From: Micavibrio sp. UBA2705
Lineage (GTDB): Bacteria > Pseudomonadota > Alphaproteobacteria > Micavibrionales > Micavibrionaceae
NCBI GenBank assembly: GCA_002354205.1
Contig: DELD01000014.1
Coordinates: 1-57,256 of the forward strand
DNA length: 57,256 nucleotides
Direction of reading: 5' to 3'
Each line of letters begins with the position of its first letter. Within the stretch, counting starts at the first letter, position 1. A program made the position numbers and the translations under genes. The notes under the pieces were generated by a model. The model had not been told where the DNA came from and searched no databases. It was given only the letters and a program-made list of their open reading frames with translations. Of this stretch, positions 41,596 to 51,381 are shown piece by piece.

Positions 41596-43203
41596 ATGCT
41601 CTTCACTCATCACATTGACGCATTACTCAACCGCTATATTGCCGACCCTGCCGCTATCACAATAGCGGATATAATCCCGCTTATTGATTATCTCGCGCAG
41701 CAAACAATAGATATTCCAAACCATATTAAGCCGCAGCTTCAGAACAAGGAAGAAGGCACCGTTGCAGACAAGATCCCTGCAACCATGCTGATACAAGGCA
41801 ATGACACCGCCCGCGCCTCTCCCACTTCGCCCCAAAGTAAAAAAGCCGCCATTATCACCATAGGCGTACATGGTAATGAAATTTACGCAGGAGCAATCTG
41901 CGCCCTTGAAATTCTCAAAACGCAAAAACAAGGCTGTCTTGCAGGCGATATCATTTTGCAGCTTGGCAACATCAAAGCGATTAAGGGCTATTTAGACAGC
42001 TATGACCCGAAAATTGATTACACTGCGCGGGCAGGCTGGCGCTGCACTTACGGCAAAGAACTTACCGCGCGCACGATTAGCCTTGCTGATGGCAGCGCCA
42101 TCGACGTACAAGACGATTTGAACCGCACTCCTAAAAATGTGATGTCCCTGCCGCGCGGTGCGCATCCGAATATTGACCGCGCACAGGAAATTATTTGGAC
42201 AGCGCGCGCGCTTGAACAGGGCTTGCTACCTGATGCGCATGGCGTTTTACGCGCCGCCGCGCATAAGCGTGATATTGGTTTTATTCTGCACCCGCACACC
42301 TCTCGCTCTCCTAATGGCATTACCAACCTTAGCCTACCTGCCAAAAGCCGAGAAGGTCTGAAAAATGGCGCGTTTGGCAAACCGTTTATCCATACGCCGC
42401 CTTATATGATGAATATCGTCCATTGGCTCGGCACTGGGCTTGGCGGCGATGACAATTACACAATGACACGGCTGCTGAGCGAAGAGATGGCGACCCTGCC
42501 GCTTGTCATCACGGCAGAGCTTGGCAACCATGAAAATATAAAAACGCCATGCGGCCCTTCACTAATGACAACTGCGCAGCATTTCACGGCGGGGCTATTA
42601 GAAAGCCGCGGCCTCGGCGCTCCATCATTTTTAAAGAACGCCTATAATTTCAGCGCGAACAAGCATCAATTTAAATATTATGAAGCGCAGCTCGGACGGA
42701 TGCAGCTGCGCTATTTAGACGGATTCTCCCAAATCAAAAACGGCGACGTGATATACCCTGTGCGTCAAATGGATGATACGGAGCGCGATACGCTTTCCTT
42801 GCGCAATATAGCCGCCAAGATCATTTTAATAGATGATCAAGGCCACGCGGAGATATTTGATGCCACTTTAGCGCAGCAAAATCAGGCGCGGATCAAGGCG
42901 GCGCATAGCGCCTATTACCAAGCTTTCCCCTTTGAGTTAGAAGAAATAAAAGGCGGTGAAACATTGTTTTTAAGCATTAAAAAAGATGGCACAGCACTGA
43001 GCCTTAAAGCACAGCATGATTTCCACGCTATTTTCCCATGGCCGATGCAGAGCTTTTTCCCGCTAACATTTGACCCAGCTTTGCATGGAGATATGAAGAT
43101 TTATAATACATCAACATCTATGCGTGAGATCACTTTGCCTGCACCACAAAGCAGCGCACATAACAGCAAGCCCCCAGCGCCACAAAATACGCCGCGCCCG
43201 TGA
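41596..43203 (+). CDS. Succinylglutamate desuccinylase/aspartoacylase-like zinc hydrolase
   Basis: Zinc carboxypeptidase-fold enzyme of the AstE/AspA family. Metal motif GVHGNEIYAG (H and E ligands), VQDDLNRTP (family D.NR substrate motif), ILHPHTSRS (metal His) and VITAELGNHEN (catalytic Glu). At 535 residues it is much longer than the usual 320-360. The first 100 residues form an N-terminal region, and a C-terminal domain of about 170 residues follows the catalytic core. It likely removes an acyl group from an N-acyl amino acid; the substrate is unknown. The Pro/Ser-rich tail is unstructured. Confidence 0.78.
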   Translation: MLFTHHIDALLNRYIADPAAITIADIIPLIDYLAQQTIDIPNHIKPQLQNKEEGTVADKIPATMLIQGNDTARASPTSPQSKKAAIITIGVHGNEIYAGAICALEILKTQKQGCLAGDIILQLGNIKAIKGYLDSYDPKIDYTARAGWRCTYGKELTARTISLADGSAIDVQDDLNRTPKNVMSLPRGAHPNIDRAQEIIWTARALEQGLLPDAHGVLRAAAHKRDIGFILHPHTSRSPNGITNLSLPAKSREGLKNGAFGKPFIHTPPYMMNIVHWLGTGLGGDDNYTMTRLLSEEMATLPLVITAELGNHENIKTPCGPSLMTTAQHFTAGLLESRGLGAPSFLKNAYNFSANKHQFKYYEAQLGRMQLRYLDGFSQIKNGDVIYPVRQMDDTERDTLSLRNIAAKIILIDDQGHAEIFDATLAQQNQARIKAAHSAYYQAFPFELEEIKGGETLFLSIKKDGTALSLKAQHDFHAIFPWPMQSFFPLTFDPALHGDMKIYNTSTSMREITLPAPQSSAHNSKPPAPQNTPRP

Positions 43204-43245
43204 ATAGAGTGCGTTAAAATAAGTAAGGGTAAATAAGTAGGGGCG

Positions 43246-43830
43246 TTATTCTTCGCTCTGAGTGTCTTCATTCGCGTCTTTATCCGCGTCCATGTTCTCT
43301 GTCTCCGCTGGCTTTACGTCTTTAGCATCAACGCAGTCAAGCACCCACACATCGTAAACAGGGTGATCCATCGCCGAAAGGCCAGGCGATGAAGCAAACA
43401 TCCAGCCACTGAAAATCCATTTTGATTTATTCTCTGGTGTTTTTTCCCAGATTTGCAAAAAAGCGAGAGATTCAGGCTCTTCAATTGGCGGCGGTTCTTT
43501 ACAGGTTTGCGGGCGAATATAAACATCGCCGAATTTCACTGTTTCGCCAACTTTAACATCAAAACTTACTGTGCGGGCGGTAATTTTATCAAGGGCTCGC
43601 AGACGGACCGCAGGGAAAACCTCCATCGATGCATCAACTGCTTGCGGGGTATCATCCGCGCGAAAAACTGTTTCTTCGCCCATTTCTTCTTCGTCAGGCG
43701 TTTGCGCGCTTTGCTGATTTGTGTCTAATATATTCGGCGCATCCAAAGGCACCATTTCAATGCTCTGTGCATGGCTAGCGGCGCTAAAAGGCAGGCTAAA
43801 AGCCAGAATTACGGCAAGACGTAAGAACAA
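43246..43830 (-). CDS. DUF2155 periplasmic protein
   Basis: 194 residues with a signal peptide of 22 residues (to SHAQS). The conserved DUF2155 domain covers about 80-165, with ARTVSFDVKVGETVKFGDVYI, RPQTC.EPPP and GWMFASSPGLSAMDHPVYDVWVLDC. The C-terminal tail is very acidic. Function is unknown; in alphaproteobacteria it commonly lies beside mlaD and the NDUFA12 gene, as here, suggesting a cell-envelope role. Confidence 0.9.
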   Translation of the reverse strand: MFLRLAVILAFSLPFSAASHAQSIEMVPLDAPNILDTNQQSAQTPDEEEMGEETVFRADDTPQAVDASMEVFPAVRLRALDKITARTVSFDVKVGETVKFGDVYIRPQTCKEPPPIEEPESLAFLQIWEKTPENKSKWIFSGWMFASSPGLSAMDHPVYDVWVLDCVDAKDVKPAETENMDADKDANEDTQSEE

Positions 43831-43835
43831 TTTTT

Positions 43836-44288
43836 CTACTCTTCTTTATTTTGCATACTGAAGATGAATTTGCCTAATAGCTGTTCTAAGTTTTGTGGCG
43901 CTTGGGTGGTTTCAATAATGTCACCATCACCAAGAAGCTCATCCATACCGCCCGGCTGCAGCGCCAAGTACCGCCCACCAAGCAAGCTTGCCGATGAAAT
44001 CACCGCCGCAGTATCTTCTGAAAGTTCAATCGCAGAATCGACGCTCATATGCACCATTGCTAAATAGCGTTTTGGGTCGAGTTTAATATCTTGCACTGTG
44101 CCGACTTTTACACCGCTCACCTGCACATTGTCGCCAATAGACAGGCCGCCAACATCAGTGAAGGCTGCAATAATCTCATAGCCATTTTCTGTTTTTACAT
44201 CTGCCTTTTGTGCAGAATAGCTTAAAAACAGCGCCGCGACACCAATAACCAAAGCGCCAGTGATTGTTTCAATTGCATTATGTTTCAT
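43836..44288 (-). CDS. mlaD: Outer membrane lipid asymmetry protein MlaD
   Basis: MCE-domain protein of the Mla phospholipid transport system, anchored by one N-terminal helix (about residues 8-24). The MCE domain from about 35 reads GYEIIAAFTDVGGLSIGDNVQVSGVKVGTV (in part), with ISSASLLGGRYLALQPGG, and ends before a short acidic tail. The length of 150 residues is typical. MlaE, MlaF and MlaC are not in the window; in many alphaproteobacteria mlaD stands apart, near the DUF2155 gene. It overlaps none and is 5 bases from the DUF2155 gene. Confidence 0.92.
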   Translation of the reverse strand: MKHNAIETITGALVIGVAALFLSYSAQKADVKTENGYEIIAAFTDVGGLSIGDNVQVSGVKVGTVQDIKLDPKRYLAMVHMSVDSAIELSEDTAAVISSASLLGGRYLALQPGGMDELLGDGDIIETTQAPQNLEQLLGKFIFSMQNKEE

Positions 44289-44359
44289 TTATCTTACCCG
44301 ATCCCATATATACGAATAGTTTACTTATGGCCTAAAAGCCTTAACGTGAAAAGTGTTAT

Positions 44360-44773
44360 TTATTGCGGCGGTGTCCATGCCTCATAATCACCGCCCGCTG
44401 CGTCGCGCTTGCCGCCTTTTAACTGGTGACCTGGCGGCATATATGCATCATCTGTGCCTGTGGCGTTGGCTCTATGTGGCTGCTGCCAATTACGGCGGAA
44501 ACTTGGCGCAGATTCATCCAAAGACGGATAAACATCTGTTTGGTGATGCAGCCAGCCATGCCATTCTGGCGGCACGGCGCTTGCTTCGGGCGCGCCTTTA
44601 TAAACCACCCAGCGGCGTGTGTGATGATAACCCTTGCGCGGCGCGCCTTCGTAATATTTGTTACCAAATGCATCCGCGCCCATCAATTTGGAGCGCGTGG
44701 TCATGTTAAACCATGTGATATGTACAGGTGATATAACGCCCAATATGCTGAACAAAGATTTAAACAAACGCAT
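44360..44773 (-). CDS. NDUFA12-family NADH dehydrogenase accessory subunit
   Basis: Homologue of mitochondrial complex I subunit NDUFA12 (B17.2), which is found in alphaproteobacteria. Recognised by LMGADAFGNKYYEGAP, RWVVYKG and PPEWHGWLHHQTD. The C-terminal half is a flexible Pro/His-rich tail that ends EAWTPPQ, as usual in this family. It supports complex I. Located just upstream of mlaD and transcribed the same way. Confidence 0.93.
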   Translation of the reverse strand: MRLFKSLFSILGVISPVHITWFNMTTRSKLMGADAFGNKYYEGAPRKGYHHTRRWVVYKGAPEASAVPPEWHGWLHHQTDVYPSLDESAPSFRRNWQQPHRANATGTDDAYMPPGHQLKGGKRDAAGGDYEAWTPPQ

Positions 44774-44912
44774 GGCTGCTCCTTAAATGTGCCCTGCAAG
44801 ACAATAAAATGATAACGCTATCACTCAATCATTCTTGCATGAATATGCTAAGTAATTTATCTTTTCCTTACCGAGATTGCAAGAGAGTGAATCGGCTGAA
44901 AGGCAATAAACC

Positions 44913-45386
44913 ATGATTTCAACACAAGAAATTTACAATCGCCTCGAAAATATGGGGCTGCGTTTACCCAAAGTCGCAGCGCCCGCCGCGAATTACGTGC
45001 CCTATGTTATCAGCGCGCAACACGTGCATATTTCAGGCCAATTGCCATTTATAAATGGTGAACAAAGCCATATTGGTCGCCTTGGCGATACGATAAGTGA
45101 TGAAGATGGCATTGCTGGGGCGCAAAACTGCGCCTTAAATATCCTCGCGCAGCTTGATGCTGCCATCGCGCAGGATTGGTCACGCGTTAAGCGCTGCGTC
45201 AAACTTGGCGGCTTTGTCAATTCAACGCCGCAATTTACCGCGCAGCCCGCCATTATTAACGGCGCGTCAAACTTGATTGGTGATGTGCTGGGGGATTGCG
45301 GACAGCACGCACGTTTTGCGGTCAGTGCATGTAGCCTGCCTTTTGGCGTAGCGGTTGAAATTGACGCGTTGTTTGAAATCGCCTAA
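44913..45386 (+). CDS. RidA/YjgF-family protein
   Basis: 157 residues, RidA superfamily of small trimeric enamine/imine deaminases. Motifs are APAANYVPYVISAQHVHISGQLP at the start (family G..a.Gpys.a...g..iy.sGq.P) and the trimer interface and C-terminal ARFAVSACSLPFGVAVEIDALF (family aR..v....lp.g..vEi...a). The Arg that binds the imine carboxylate is present at HARFAVS. It is larger than canonical RidA and resembles the YjgF subgroup with a chorismate-mutase-like fold. Confidence 0.85.
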   Translation: MISTQEIYNRLENMGLRLPKVAAPAANYVPYVISAQHVHISGQLPFINGEQSHIGRLGDTISDEDGIAGAQNCALNILAQLDAAIAQDWSRVKRCVKLGGFVNSTPQFTAQPAIINGASNLIGDVLGDCGQHARFAVSACSLPFGVAVEIDALFEIA

Positions 45387-45408
45387 AAGGGTTCGCGCAG
45401 TCGCCAAA

Positions 45409-45966
45409 TTATTTCTGAGGGTCGATCACTTTGTAATAATAACGCCCTGCAATATATTCACCGGCAACATTGGCGTAAAAAGGGTGTGAGCCGATATGGA
45501 CATAGCCCATGCTTTCATAAAGCGCTATCGCCGCCGTTTGCGTCTCACGCACATCCATATTTAAAACTTTAAACTCGGCCTCCAAAGCGACTTTTTCGGC
45601 ATGTTCTACAATCATGCGTGCCAAGCCATATTGGCGTGCCCAAGGGGCAACAAATATCGAATTTAACTGCGCAGCATGTGCCTGTGCTTGGTTGTTATTT
45701 GGCGGCATGGTTATTTGCGCCGTGCCGCAGATTACGCCATCTAAACGGCCAATAATTAACTTTCGCGCGGGCATGGTGACAACGCCCTGCCAGTATCTCT
45801 CCAATATCTCACGCGCGGGCAATTCCACCCAACCAAAGCCACCGCCTGCATCAATCGCAGAATCGGTCGCATCGCATAAGTCATTCAAATCAGGTAAAGA
45901 AAGCTGCTCTTCGATCAGCTCAATGCTTACTTCGGGGGGCAGTGTCTTCAGCTTCGCTTGATCCAT
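45409..45966 (-). CDS. GNAT acetyltransferase
   Basis: 185 residues. The GNAT core has LIIGRLDGVICGTAQI, AAQLNSIFVAPWARQYGLARMIVEHAEKVA (acetyl-CoA loop, with R/QxxGxG/A as RQYGLA), LNMDVRETQTAAIALYESMGYVHIG (family vl.vr..N..A..lYek.GF). The ATG at 45966 is used because GGAGG lies 8 bases upstream; the ATG at 45981 overlaps that site. Substrate unknown. Confidence 0.87.
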   Translation of the reverse strand: MDQAKLKTLPPEVSIELIEEQLSLPDLNDLCDATDSAIDAGGGFGWVELPAREILERYWQGVVTMPARKLIIGRLDGVICGTAQITMPPNNNQAQAHAAQLNSIFVAPWARQYGLARMIVEHAEKVALEAEFKVLNMDVRETQTAAIALYESMGYVHIGSHPFYANVAGEYIAGRYYYKVIDPQK

Positions 45967-46080
45967 CTTATCGGCCTCCATATTGTAAAATACCTTATAT
46001 ATTAAACCATAAATATCGTAAAATTAGGTTATAATTAGATAAAATTGTATCTAATTGATGCTGCGCAACATGCGCAAGCT

Positions 46081-46734
46081 TTATGCCGCAAGTTCCAGCA
46101 GCGCATTGATTGTTTTTTCCGCGCCAACAGCAATCTGCCCAATCGAGGCATCAAACATATAACACGGGCTGGTGACAATCTTATTATCGCCATCAACAAT
46201 AATCTGTTCATGCTCACTAATCGTATGGGTTGCGCCGCAAGCTTCAATTTCACTGATTGTCGGTGCGTCACTGCCAATCGTTACATTGACATCACCAAAC
46301 ACCGCCGCGAGGACAGCTGGCGAAATGCATAATGCGCCGATAGGTTTTTGCGCGCGTTTCATTGCCTGTAATGCTGCTTTGACATCATCATTCACTGTGG
46401 CCTGCGCGCCTTCAAAGGCAAAGTCGGAAAGATTTTTTGCTGCGCCAAACCCGCCCGGTAAAATCACCGCATCAAATTCATCTGCATCAAAATCCGCAAG
46501 GTCATTTATTGCGCCGCGGGCAATGCGCGATGCCTCAATCAACACATTGCGCTGCTCGTCCATTTCTTCGCCGGTGATATGGTTAATTACATGGTGCTGG
46601 TTTATGTTGGGGGCGAAACACACAGAGGACGCGCCCGCTTTATCAATCGCCAATAAAGTGCAAACCGATTCGTGAATTTCCGCGCCATCAAAAACGCCAC
46701 AACCTGAAAGGATAACCGCTATCTTCTTGCTCAT
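46081..46734 (-). CDS. elbB: Isoprenoid biosynthesis glyoxalase ElbB
   Basis: DJ-1/PfpI-fold protein of 217 residues, orthologous to ElbB (YhbL). The start KKIAVILSGCGVFDGAEIHE, the PGGFGAAKNLSDFA segment and the catalytic-type Cys in PIGALCISPAVLAA are diagnostic. The family has glyoxalase III activity on glyoxal-type compounds. It is alone on the minus strand between the GNAT gene and the alpha/beta hydrolase gene. Confidence 0.93.
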   Translation of the reverse strand: MSKKIAVILSGCGVFDGAEIHESVCTLLAIDKAGASSVCFAPNINQHHVINHITGEEMDEQRNVLIEASRIARGAINDLADFDADEFDAVILPGGFGAAKNLSDFAFEGAQATVNDDVKAALQAMKRAQKPIGALCISPAVLAAVFGDVNVTIGSDAPTISEIEACGATHTISEHEQIIVDGDNKIVTSPCYMFDASIGQIAVGAEKTINALLELAA

Positions 46735-46919
46735 ATGCCTTATACCTTGCGTAAAATCTATGTTGATATGTGATAACTACATAGGCGCTTAAGGCGCAAA
46801 AATCAAGCCCGCCATTATATGCGCCGCAATAGAGCCGCCTTTTTTCTTTACATAGAGGGCGCGCTTAATTATCACTAAACATATAACAAAAAATAAAAAC
46901 AAGAAGGCAGGGAAACGTA

Positions 46920-47894
46920 ATGCATAATAATGATATGCCACCACCGCCGCTTTCGGCGCTGATCAATGATGTTTATCTTGGCTACATTAGCCAGCAAGAC
47001 AATCAAGACAATGTTATTCGTGAAATTTTCCCTTATGGCGACGGTGCGCCCGCAATGGTTGTGCCCGGCTTTATGGCGCATGATAAAATCACAGCTTCCC
47101 TTGGCAATTTTGTCTCGAGCCTTGGCTATGCAGGTAAAAAATGGAAAGGCGGGCTGCATTTAGGGGTCAGCGATTATAAATTGCAGCATTTTTCGGATCG
47201 ACTTGAACATATTTATAAAAAACATGGCGCGCGCCCCGTCACTCTTATTGGTTGGTCACTAGGCGGCGTTGTTTCGCGCGAAATGGCACGCCAGCACCCT
47301 GAAATGGTGGCGCAAGTCATTACAATGGGCAGCCCGATCAAGGCGCTGAGCGCACCTGATTCCACACATTTAAAAGGCGCATTTGATTTTGCAACGGCGC
47401 TTGACCAAAAAATTGGCGCGGCGCAAGAAATTATGGCTGAAACGCCCGCGCTTTTAAAGTTTCACCTCAGCCCTAGAAACACATTAGCTGATAAATTTGC
47501 TTTGGCCGCCGCCTACCCCCTTAGCTGCGCAGCGCGGCTTCTCAAACAACCGCGCATCGTTACAGATGCAGATTTCATGGCACAAATTGCAAGCCCCATA
47601 GATGTGCCATGCACGCATATTTATACGCAAAATGATGGGGTGGTACATTGGCAAACATGCATTGATGATGAAACGCCAATAACACAAAACATCGAAGTCG
47701 GTACAAGCCATATCGGCCTGCCGTTTGATGCCGCTGTGCGCCTGATTATCGCTGACCGTCTGCACCATAACAGCGCAGGCAATAAAAGCGCGTGGTCGCG
47801 CTTCGACCCGAGCATATATAAAGGGCTTTTTGATTTCGCAGCGCCAATGGCACATCAAACAATAACGCCACCACCCCCGCCAAAAGCACCTTAA
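46920..47894 (+). CDS. Alpha/beta hydrolase, lipase-like
   Basis: 324 residues with an alpha/beta-hydrolase fold. The oxyanion region is VVPGFMAHDKIT, the nucleophile elbow is LIGWSLGGVVSREMA (Ser near residue 114), the Asp is in YTQNDGVVHW, and the His is in GTSHIGLPFD. The spacing resembles PGAP1/lipase-type esterases. No signal peptide. Substrate unknown. The N-terminus has a short Pro-rich stretch, and a Pro-rich end closes the protein. Confidence 0.85.
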   Translation: MHNNDMPPPPLSALINDVYLGYISQQDNQDNVIREIFPYGDGAPAMVVPGFMAHDKITASLGNFVSSLGYAGKKWKGGLHLGVSDYKLQHFSDRLEHIYKKHGARPVTLIGWSLGGVVSREMARQHPEMVAQVITMGSPIKALSAPDSTHLKGAFDFATALDQKIGAAQEIMAETPALLKFHLSPRNTLADKFALAAAYPLSCAARLLKQPRIVTDADFMAQIASPIDVPCTHIYTQNDGVVHWQTCIDDETPITQNIEVGTSHIGLPFDAAVRLIIADRLHHNSAGNKSAWSRFDPSIYKGLFDFAAPMAHQTITPPPPPKAP

Positions 47895-47967
47895 ACCATC
47901 GCGCAAAATATAACTTGCCGCGCCCACCATTCCGTGGTTTAAAGACTTACTATATCCACTTTTTCGC

Positions 47968-48043
47968 GCACCCGTAGCTCAGTGGATAGAGCACTGGTTT
48001 CCGGAGCCAGGTGTCGCAGGTTCGATTCCTGCCGGGTGCGCCA
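47968..48043 (+). tRNA. tRNA-Arg(CCG)
   Basis: 76 bases with the CCA end encoded. Acceptor GCACCCG/CGGGTGC, anticodon stem CTGGT/GCCAG with loop TTCCGGA giving anticodon CCG, T-arm GCAGG-TTCGATT-CCTGC. The gene lies upstream of hutU; no integration remnant is seen at its 3' end. Confidence 0.96.
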
Positions 48044-48138
48044 TAATTTTTCGTTTCGCTTTGCACGCTATATTCCCTCACCAAATTTTCTATGTTATAA
48101 CTCTGTCATAAAAATAAAAAGTTTATGGGAGAAATCAG

Positions 48139-49836
48139 ATGTCCGCCAAAGCTGCATTAGCCACAGAAAATCGTATTATCAAAGCATCGCACGCCCTAAA
48201 GCCCTCAACCAAAGCGGGGTGGGTGACGGAAGCGCCAATACGTATGTTGATGAATAATTTGGATGCTGAGGTTGCTGAAAACCCGAACGAATTAGTTGTT
48301 TATGGCGGCATTGGGCGCGCCGCGCGGAATTGGGATTGTTATGACACGATCATTAAAACCCTCACCAATTTGGATAAAGACGAAACCATGCTTGTCCAGT
48401 CAGGTAAGCCTGTCGGCGTATTTAAAACCCATGAAAATGCGCCGCGCGTTTTAATCGCCAATTCAAACCTTGTGCCGCATTGGGCAAACTGGGATCACTT
48501 CCATGAGCTCGACCAAAAGGGGCTGATGATGTATGGGCAGATGACCGCAGGATCATGGATATATATTGGCTCGCAAGGTATTGTCCAAGGGACTTATGAA
48601 ACTTTTGTTGAAGCAGGGCGTCAGCATTATGATGGCGATTTAAAGGGCAAATGGATTTTAACCGGCGGGCTTGGCGGTATGGGCGGCGCGCAGCCATTAG
48701 CCGCAACCATGGCAGGCGCATCAATGCTCGCCGTTGAATGCAACCCTGAGAGCATCCGCAAGCGCTTAGAAACTAAATATTTAGATGTGCAAACGGATAA
48801 TCTTGATGACGCGATCGCCTTGATTGAAGCTGCACATAAAGACGGCAGAGCCGTTTCTGTGGGCTTACTTGGTAACGCCGCCGATATTTTCCCTGAAATT
48901 GCCGCGCGCGCAAAGAACGACCCGCGTTTCCGCCCAGATATGGTGACTGACCAAACCAGTGCGCATGACCCGCTTAATGGGTATTTGCCGCAGGGCTGGA
49001 GCTTAGAACATGCCGATAAAATGCGCGCCCAAGACCCGAAAGCCGTGATTAAAGCGGCGAGCGAATCCATGGCTATTCATGTCCGCGCGATGATCGATTT
49101 GCAAAATATGGGCATTCCAACATTTGACTATGGCAATAATATTCGCCAAGTCGCCAAGGATGAAGGGGTTAACAATGCATTTGATTTCCCAGGCTTTGTG
49201 CCTGCTTATATCCGCCCGCTTTTCTGTCGCGGCATTGGTCCGTTCCGTTGGGCGGCGCTTTCTGGCGACCCTGAAGATATTTATAAAACAGACCAGAAGG
49301 TCAAAGAGCTTATCCCTGATAACCCGCATCTGCATAACTGGCTTGATATGGCGCGGGAGAGAATCAGCTTCCAAGGCTTGCCTGCACGTATATGCTGGGT
49401 CGGTTTAGGACAGCGCGCGATGCTCGGTAAGGCATTTAATGATATGTACGCCAATGGCGAGCTGAAAGCGCCTGTCGTGATTGGGCGTGACCATCTCGAT
49501 TCAGGTTCAGTCGCCAGCCCCAACCGCGAAACCGAAGCGATGAAAGACGGCAGTGACGCGGTATCGGACTGGCCTTTACTCAACGCCCTGCTGAACACAG
49601 CAGGCGGCGCAACATGGGTGTCATTGCATCATGGCGGCGGCGTGGGCATGGGATTCTCGCAGCATAGCGGCATGGTGATTGTCGCCGACGGCACGGACGA
49701 AGCCCGCAAACGGTTAGAAAACGTCCTGACCAATGACCCGGCAACAGGGGTGATGCGTCACGCCGATGCAGGATATCAAGAGGCGATTGATTGCGCCAAT
49801 GAACAAAACCTCCATTTGCCCATGATTAACGGATAG
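48139..49836 (+). CDS. hutU: Urocanate hydratase
   Basis: Second step of histidine degradation, adding water to urocanate with NAD as cofactor. The start (ATENRIIKASHALKPSTKAGW), VYGGIGRAARNW, the MYGQMTAGSWIYIGSQGIVQGTYET segment, YGNNIRQVA and GLPARICWVGLGQRAMLG with the catalytic Cys are all diagnostic. The length of 565 residues is typical. ATG at 48139 after TGGGAG. Followed by hutH after 6 bases, in one operon. Confidence 0.97.
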   Translation: MSAKAALATENRIIKASHALKPSTKAGWVTEAPIRMLMNNLDAEVAENPNELVVYGGIGRAARNWDCYDTIIKTLTNLDKDETMLVQSGKPVGVFKTHENAPRVLIANSNLVPHWANWDHFHELDQKGLMMYGQMTAGSWIYIGSQGIVQGTYETFVEAGRQHYDGDLKGKWILTGGLGGMGGAQPLAATMAGASMLAVECNPESIRKRLETKYLDVQTDNLDDAIALIEAAHKDGRAVSVGLLGNAADIFPEIAARAKNDPRFRPDMVTDQTSAHDPLNGYLPQGWSLEHADKMRAQDPKAVIKAASESMAIHVRAMIDLQNMGIPTFDYGNNIRQVAKDEGVNNAFDFPGFVPAYIRPLFCRGIGPFRWAALSGDPEDIYKTDQKVKELIPDNPHLHNWLDMARERISFQGLPARICWVGLGQRAMLGKAFNDMYANGELKAPVVIGRDHLDSGSVASPNRETEAMKDGSDAVSDWPLLNALLNTAGGATWVSLHHGGGVGMGFSQHSGMVIVADGTDEARKRLENVLTNDPATGVMRHADAGYQEAIDCANEQNLHLPMING

Positions 49837-49842
49837 TACACC

Positions 49843-51378
49843 ATGTTTGATTTTGAATTAAAAGCGGGCGCATTAAGCCTAAATGATCTGCGCCGCATCT
49901 ATCGCGAGCCTGTGCGTTTAAGCCTCAGCAAAGATGCCGAGGGCAAAATCGCAGGAGGCTGCCAAGTTGTGAAAGACGTGATCGCTTCTGGTGATACGGT
50001 TTACGGCATTAATACAGGCTTTGGTAAGCTTGCAAAAAAGCGCGTCAGTGTAGAACAGCTTGAAAAACTGCAAGAAAACCTGATCCTCTCGCATTGTACA
50101 GGCACAGGCTACACGCTTTATGATGAAATTACGCGTATCATTATGGTTTTAAAAATCAACTGTATGGCGCAGGGTTTTTCAGGTGTGCGCCCTGAGCTTA
50201 TTGATGCGCTGATTACATTATTAAACAAAGAAATTTATCCTTGTATTCCTGCCAAAGGTTCAGTCGGCGCATCAGGCGACCTTGCCCCGCTTGCCCATAT
50301 GAGCGCCGTGTTATTGGGATACGGTCATGTGCGCGTCAACGGCGCGGTGCTATCTGCCAAGCAAGGTTTAGAATTAGCAGGTTTAACGCCTATGACCCTC
50401 GCCCCGAAAGAGGGGCTCGCCTTAATTAACGGCACGCAGGTTTCCACTGCCCTTGCACTGCGCGGCTTATTTGCCACAGAAAACTGTTTTGCCGGCGCTG
50501 TTGTTGCTGGCGCATTAAGCGTCGAAGCCGCCAAAGGCAGCCCCGCGCCGTTTCGCGCTGAGATCCACGCCGTACGTGGGCAAAAGCCGCAAATTGACGT
50601 CGCGGCAACATATCGCGCCCTATTGGATAATAGCGAAGTGCGCGAATCGCATAAAGATTGCGAACGCGTGCAGGACCCTTATTGCCTGCGCTGTATTCCG
50701 CAGGTCATGGGCGCGTGTTTAAGCACCATCCGCCATGCCGCCGAAGTTTTAGAGGTCGAATCTAACGCCGTGACCGATAATCCTCTCGTTTTTCAAGAAA
50801 GCGGCGAAATTCTCTCTGGCGGTAATTTCCACGCTGAGCCTGTCGGCATGGTTGCCGATGCTCTTGCCGTTGCAATCGCCGAAATTGGCAGCATATCAGA
50901 GCGCCGCACCGCGATGTTAATTGATGATAATCAAAGCAATTTACCGGCCTTTTTAATCGAAGATGCAGGGGTCAATTCAGGCTTTATGATTGCCCATGTT
51001 ACCGCCGCCGCGCTGACTAGTGAAAACAAGCAAAATGCATATCCTGCGGTGGTCGATTCCATCCCAACGTCAGCAGGGCAAGAAGACCATGTCAGCATGG
51101 CAACCCACGGCGCAAGGCGTTTGGTCAAAATGAGTGAGAACGCCGCCGTAATTGTCGGCATTGAACTGCTCTCGGCAGTGCAGGGGCTTGAATTTCACCG
51201 CCCACTAAAAACATCCGCGAAGTTAGAAGAAGTCATCGCGCTTGTCCGCACTCACGTAACAAATTTAACCGAAGACCGTTTCTTTGCCCCTGATATAGAC
51301 GCCGCGCGTAAAATTATCGAAGGTGATGATTTAATACGCTATAGCCAGAATATCCTGCCCTCATTTGCAGAGCAATAA
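49843..51378 (+). CDS. hutH: Histidine ammonia-lyase
   Basis: First step of histidine degradation: histidine to urocanate and ammonia. The MIO prosthetic group forms from Ala143-Ser144-Gly145 in GSVGASGDLAPLAHMSA. YGINTGFGKLA near 54-64 and the QDHVSM-like QEDHVSMATHGARRL later are family hallmarks, as is VQDPYCLRCIPQVMG. The length of 511 residues is typical. Confidence 0.97.
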   Translation: MFDFELKAGALSLNDLRRIYREPVRLSLSKDAEGKIAGGCQVVKDVIASGDTVYGINTGFGKLAKKRVSVEQLEKLQENLILSHCTGTGYTLYDEITRIIMVLKINCMAQGFSGVRPELIDALITLLNKEIYPCIPAKGSVGASGDLAPLAHMSAVLLGYGHVRVNGAVLSAKQGLELAGLTPMTLAPKEGLALINGTQVSTALALRGLFATENCFAGAVVAGALSVEAAKGSPAPFRAEIHAVRGQKPQIDVAATYRALLDNSEVRESHKDCERVQDPYCLRCIPQVMGACLSTIRHAAEVLEVESNAVTDNPLVFQESGEILSGGNFHAEPVGMVADALAVAIAEIGSISERRTAMLIDDNQSNLPAFLIEDAGVNSGFMIAHVTAAALTSENKQNAYPAVVDSIPTSAGQEDHVSMATHGARRLVKMSENAAVIVGIELLSAVQGLEFHRPLKTSAKLEEVIALVRTHVTNLTEDRFFAPDIDAARKIIEGDDLIRYSQNILPSFAEQ

Positions 51379-51381
51379 GCC

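Noticed and set aside
44353..44709. Plus-strand frame opposite the NDUFA12 gene
   Set aside because: The minus-strand product is a clear NDUFA12 homologue; the plus frame is low in conserved features.
47968..48138. Integrative element at the tRNA-Arg 3' end
   Set aside because: No integrase, no direct repeat of the tRNA end within the window, and the following genes are a normal hut operon.
48982..49374. Minus-strand frames inside hutU
   Set aside because: Shadows of the urocanate hydratase gene.
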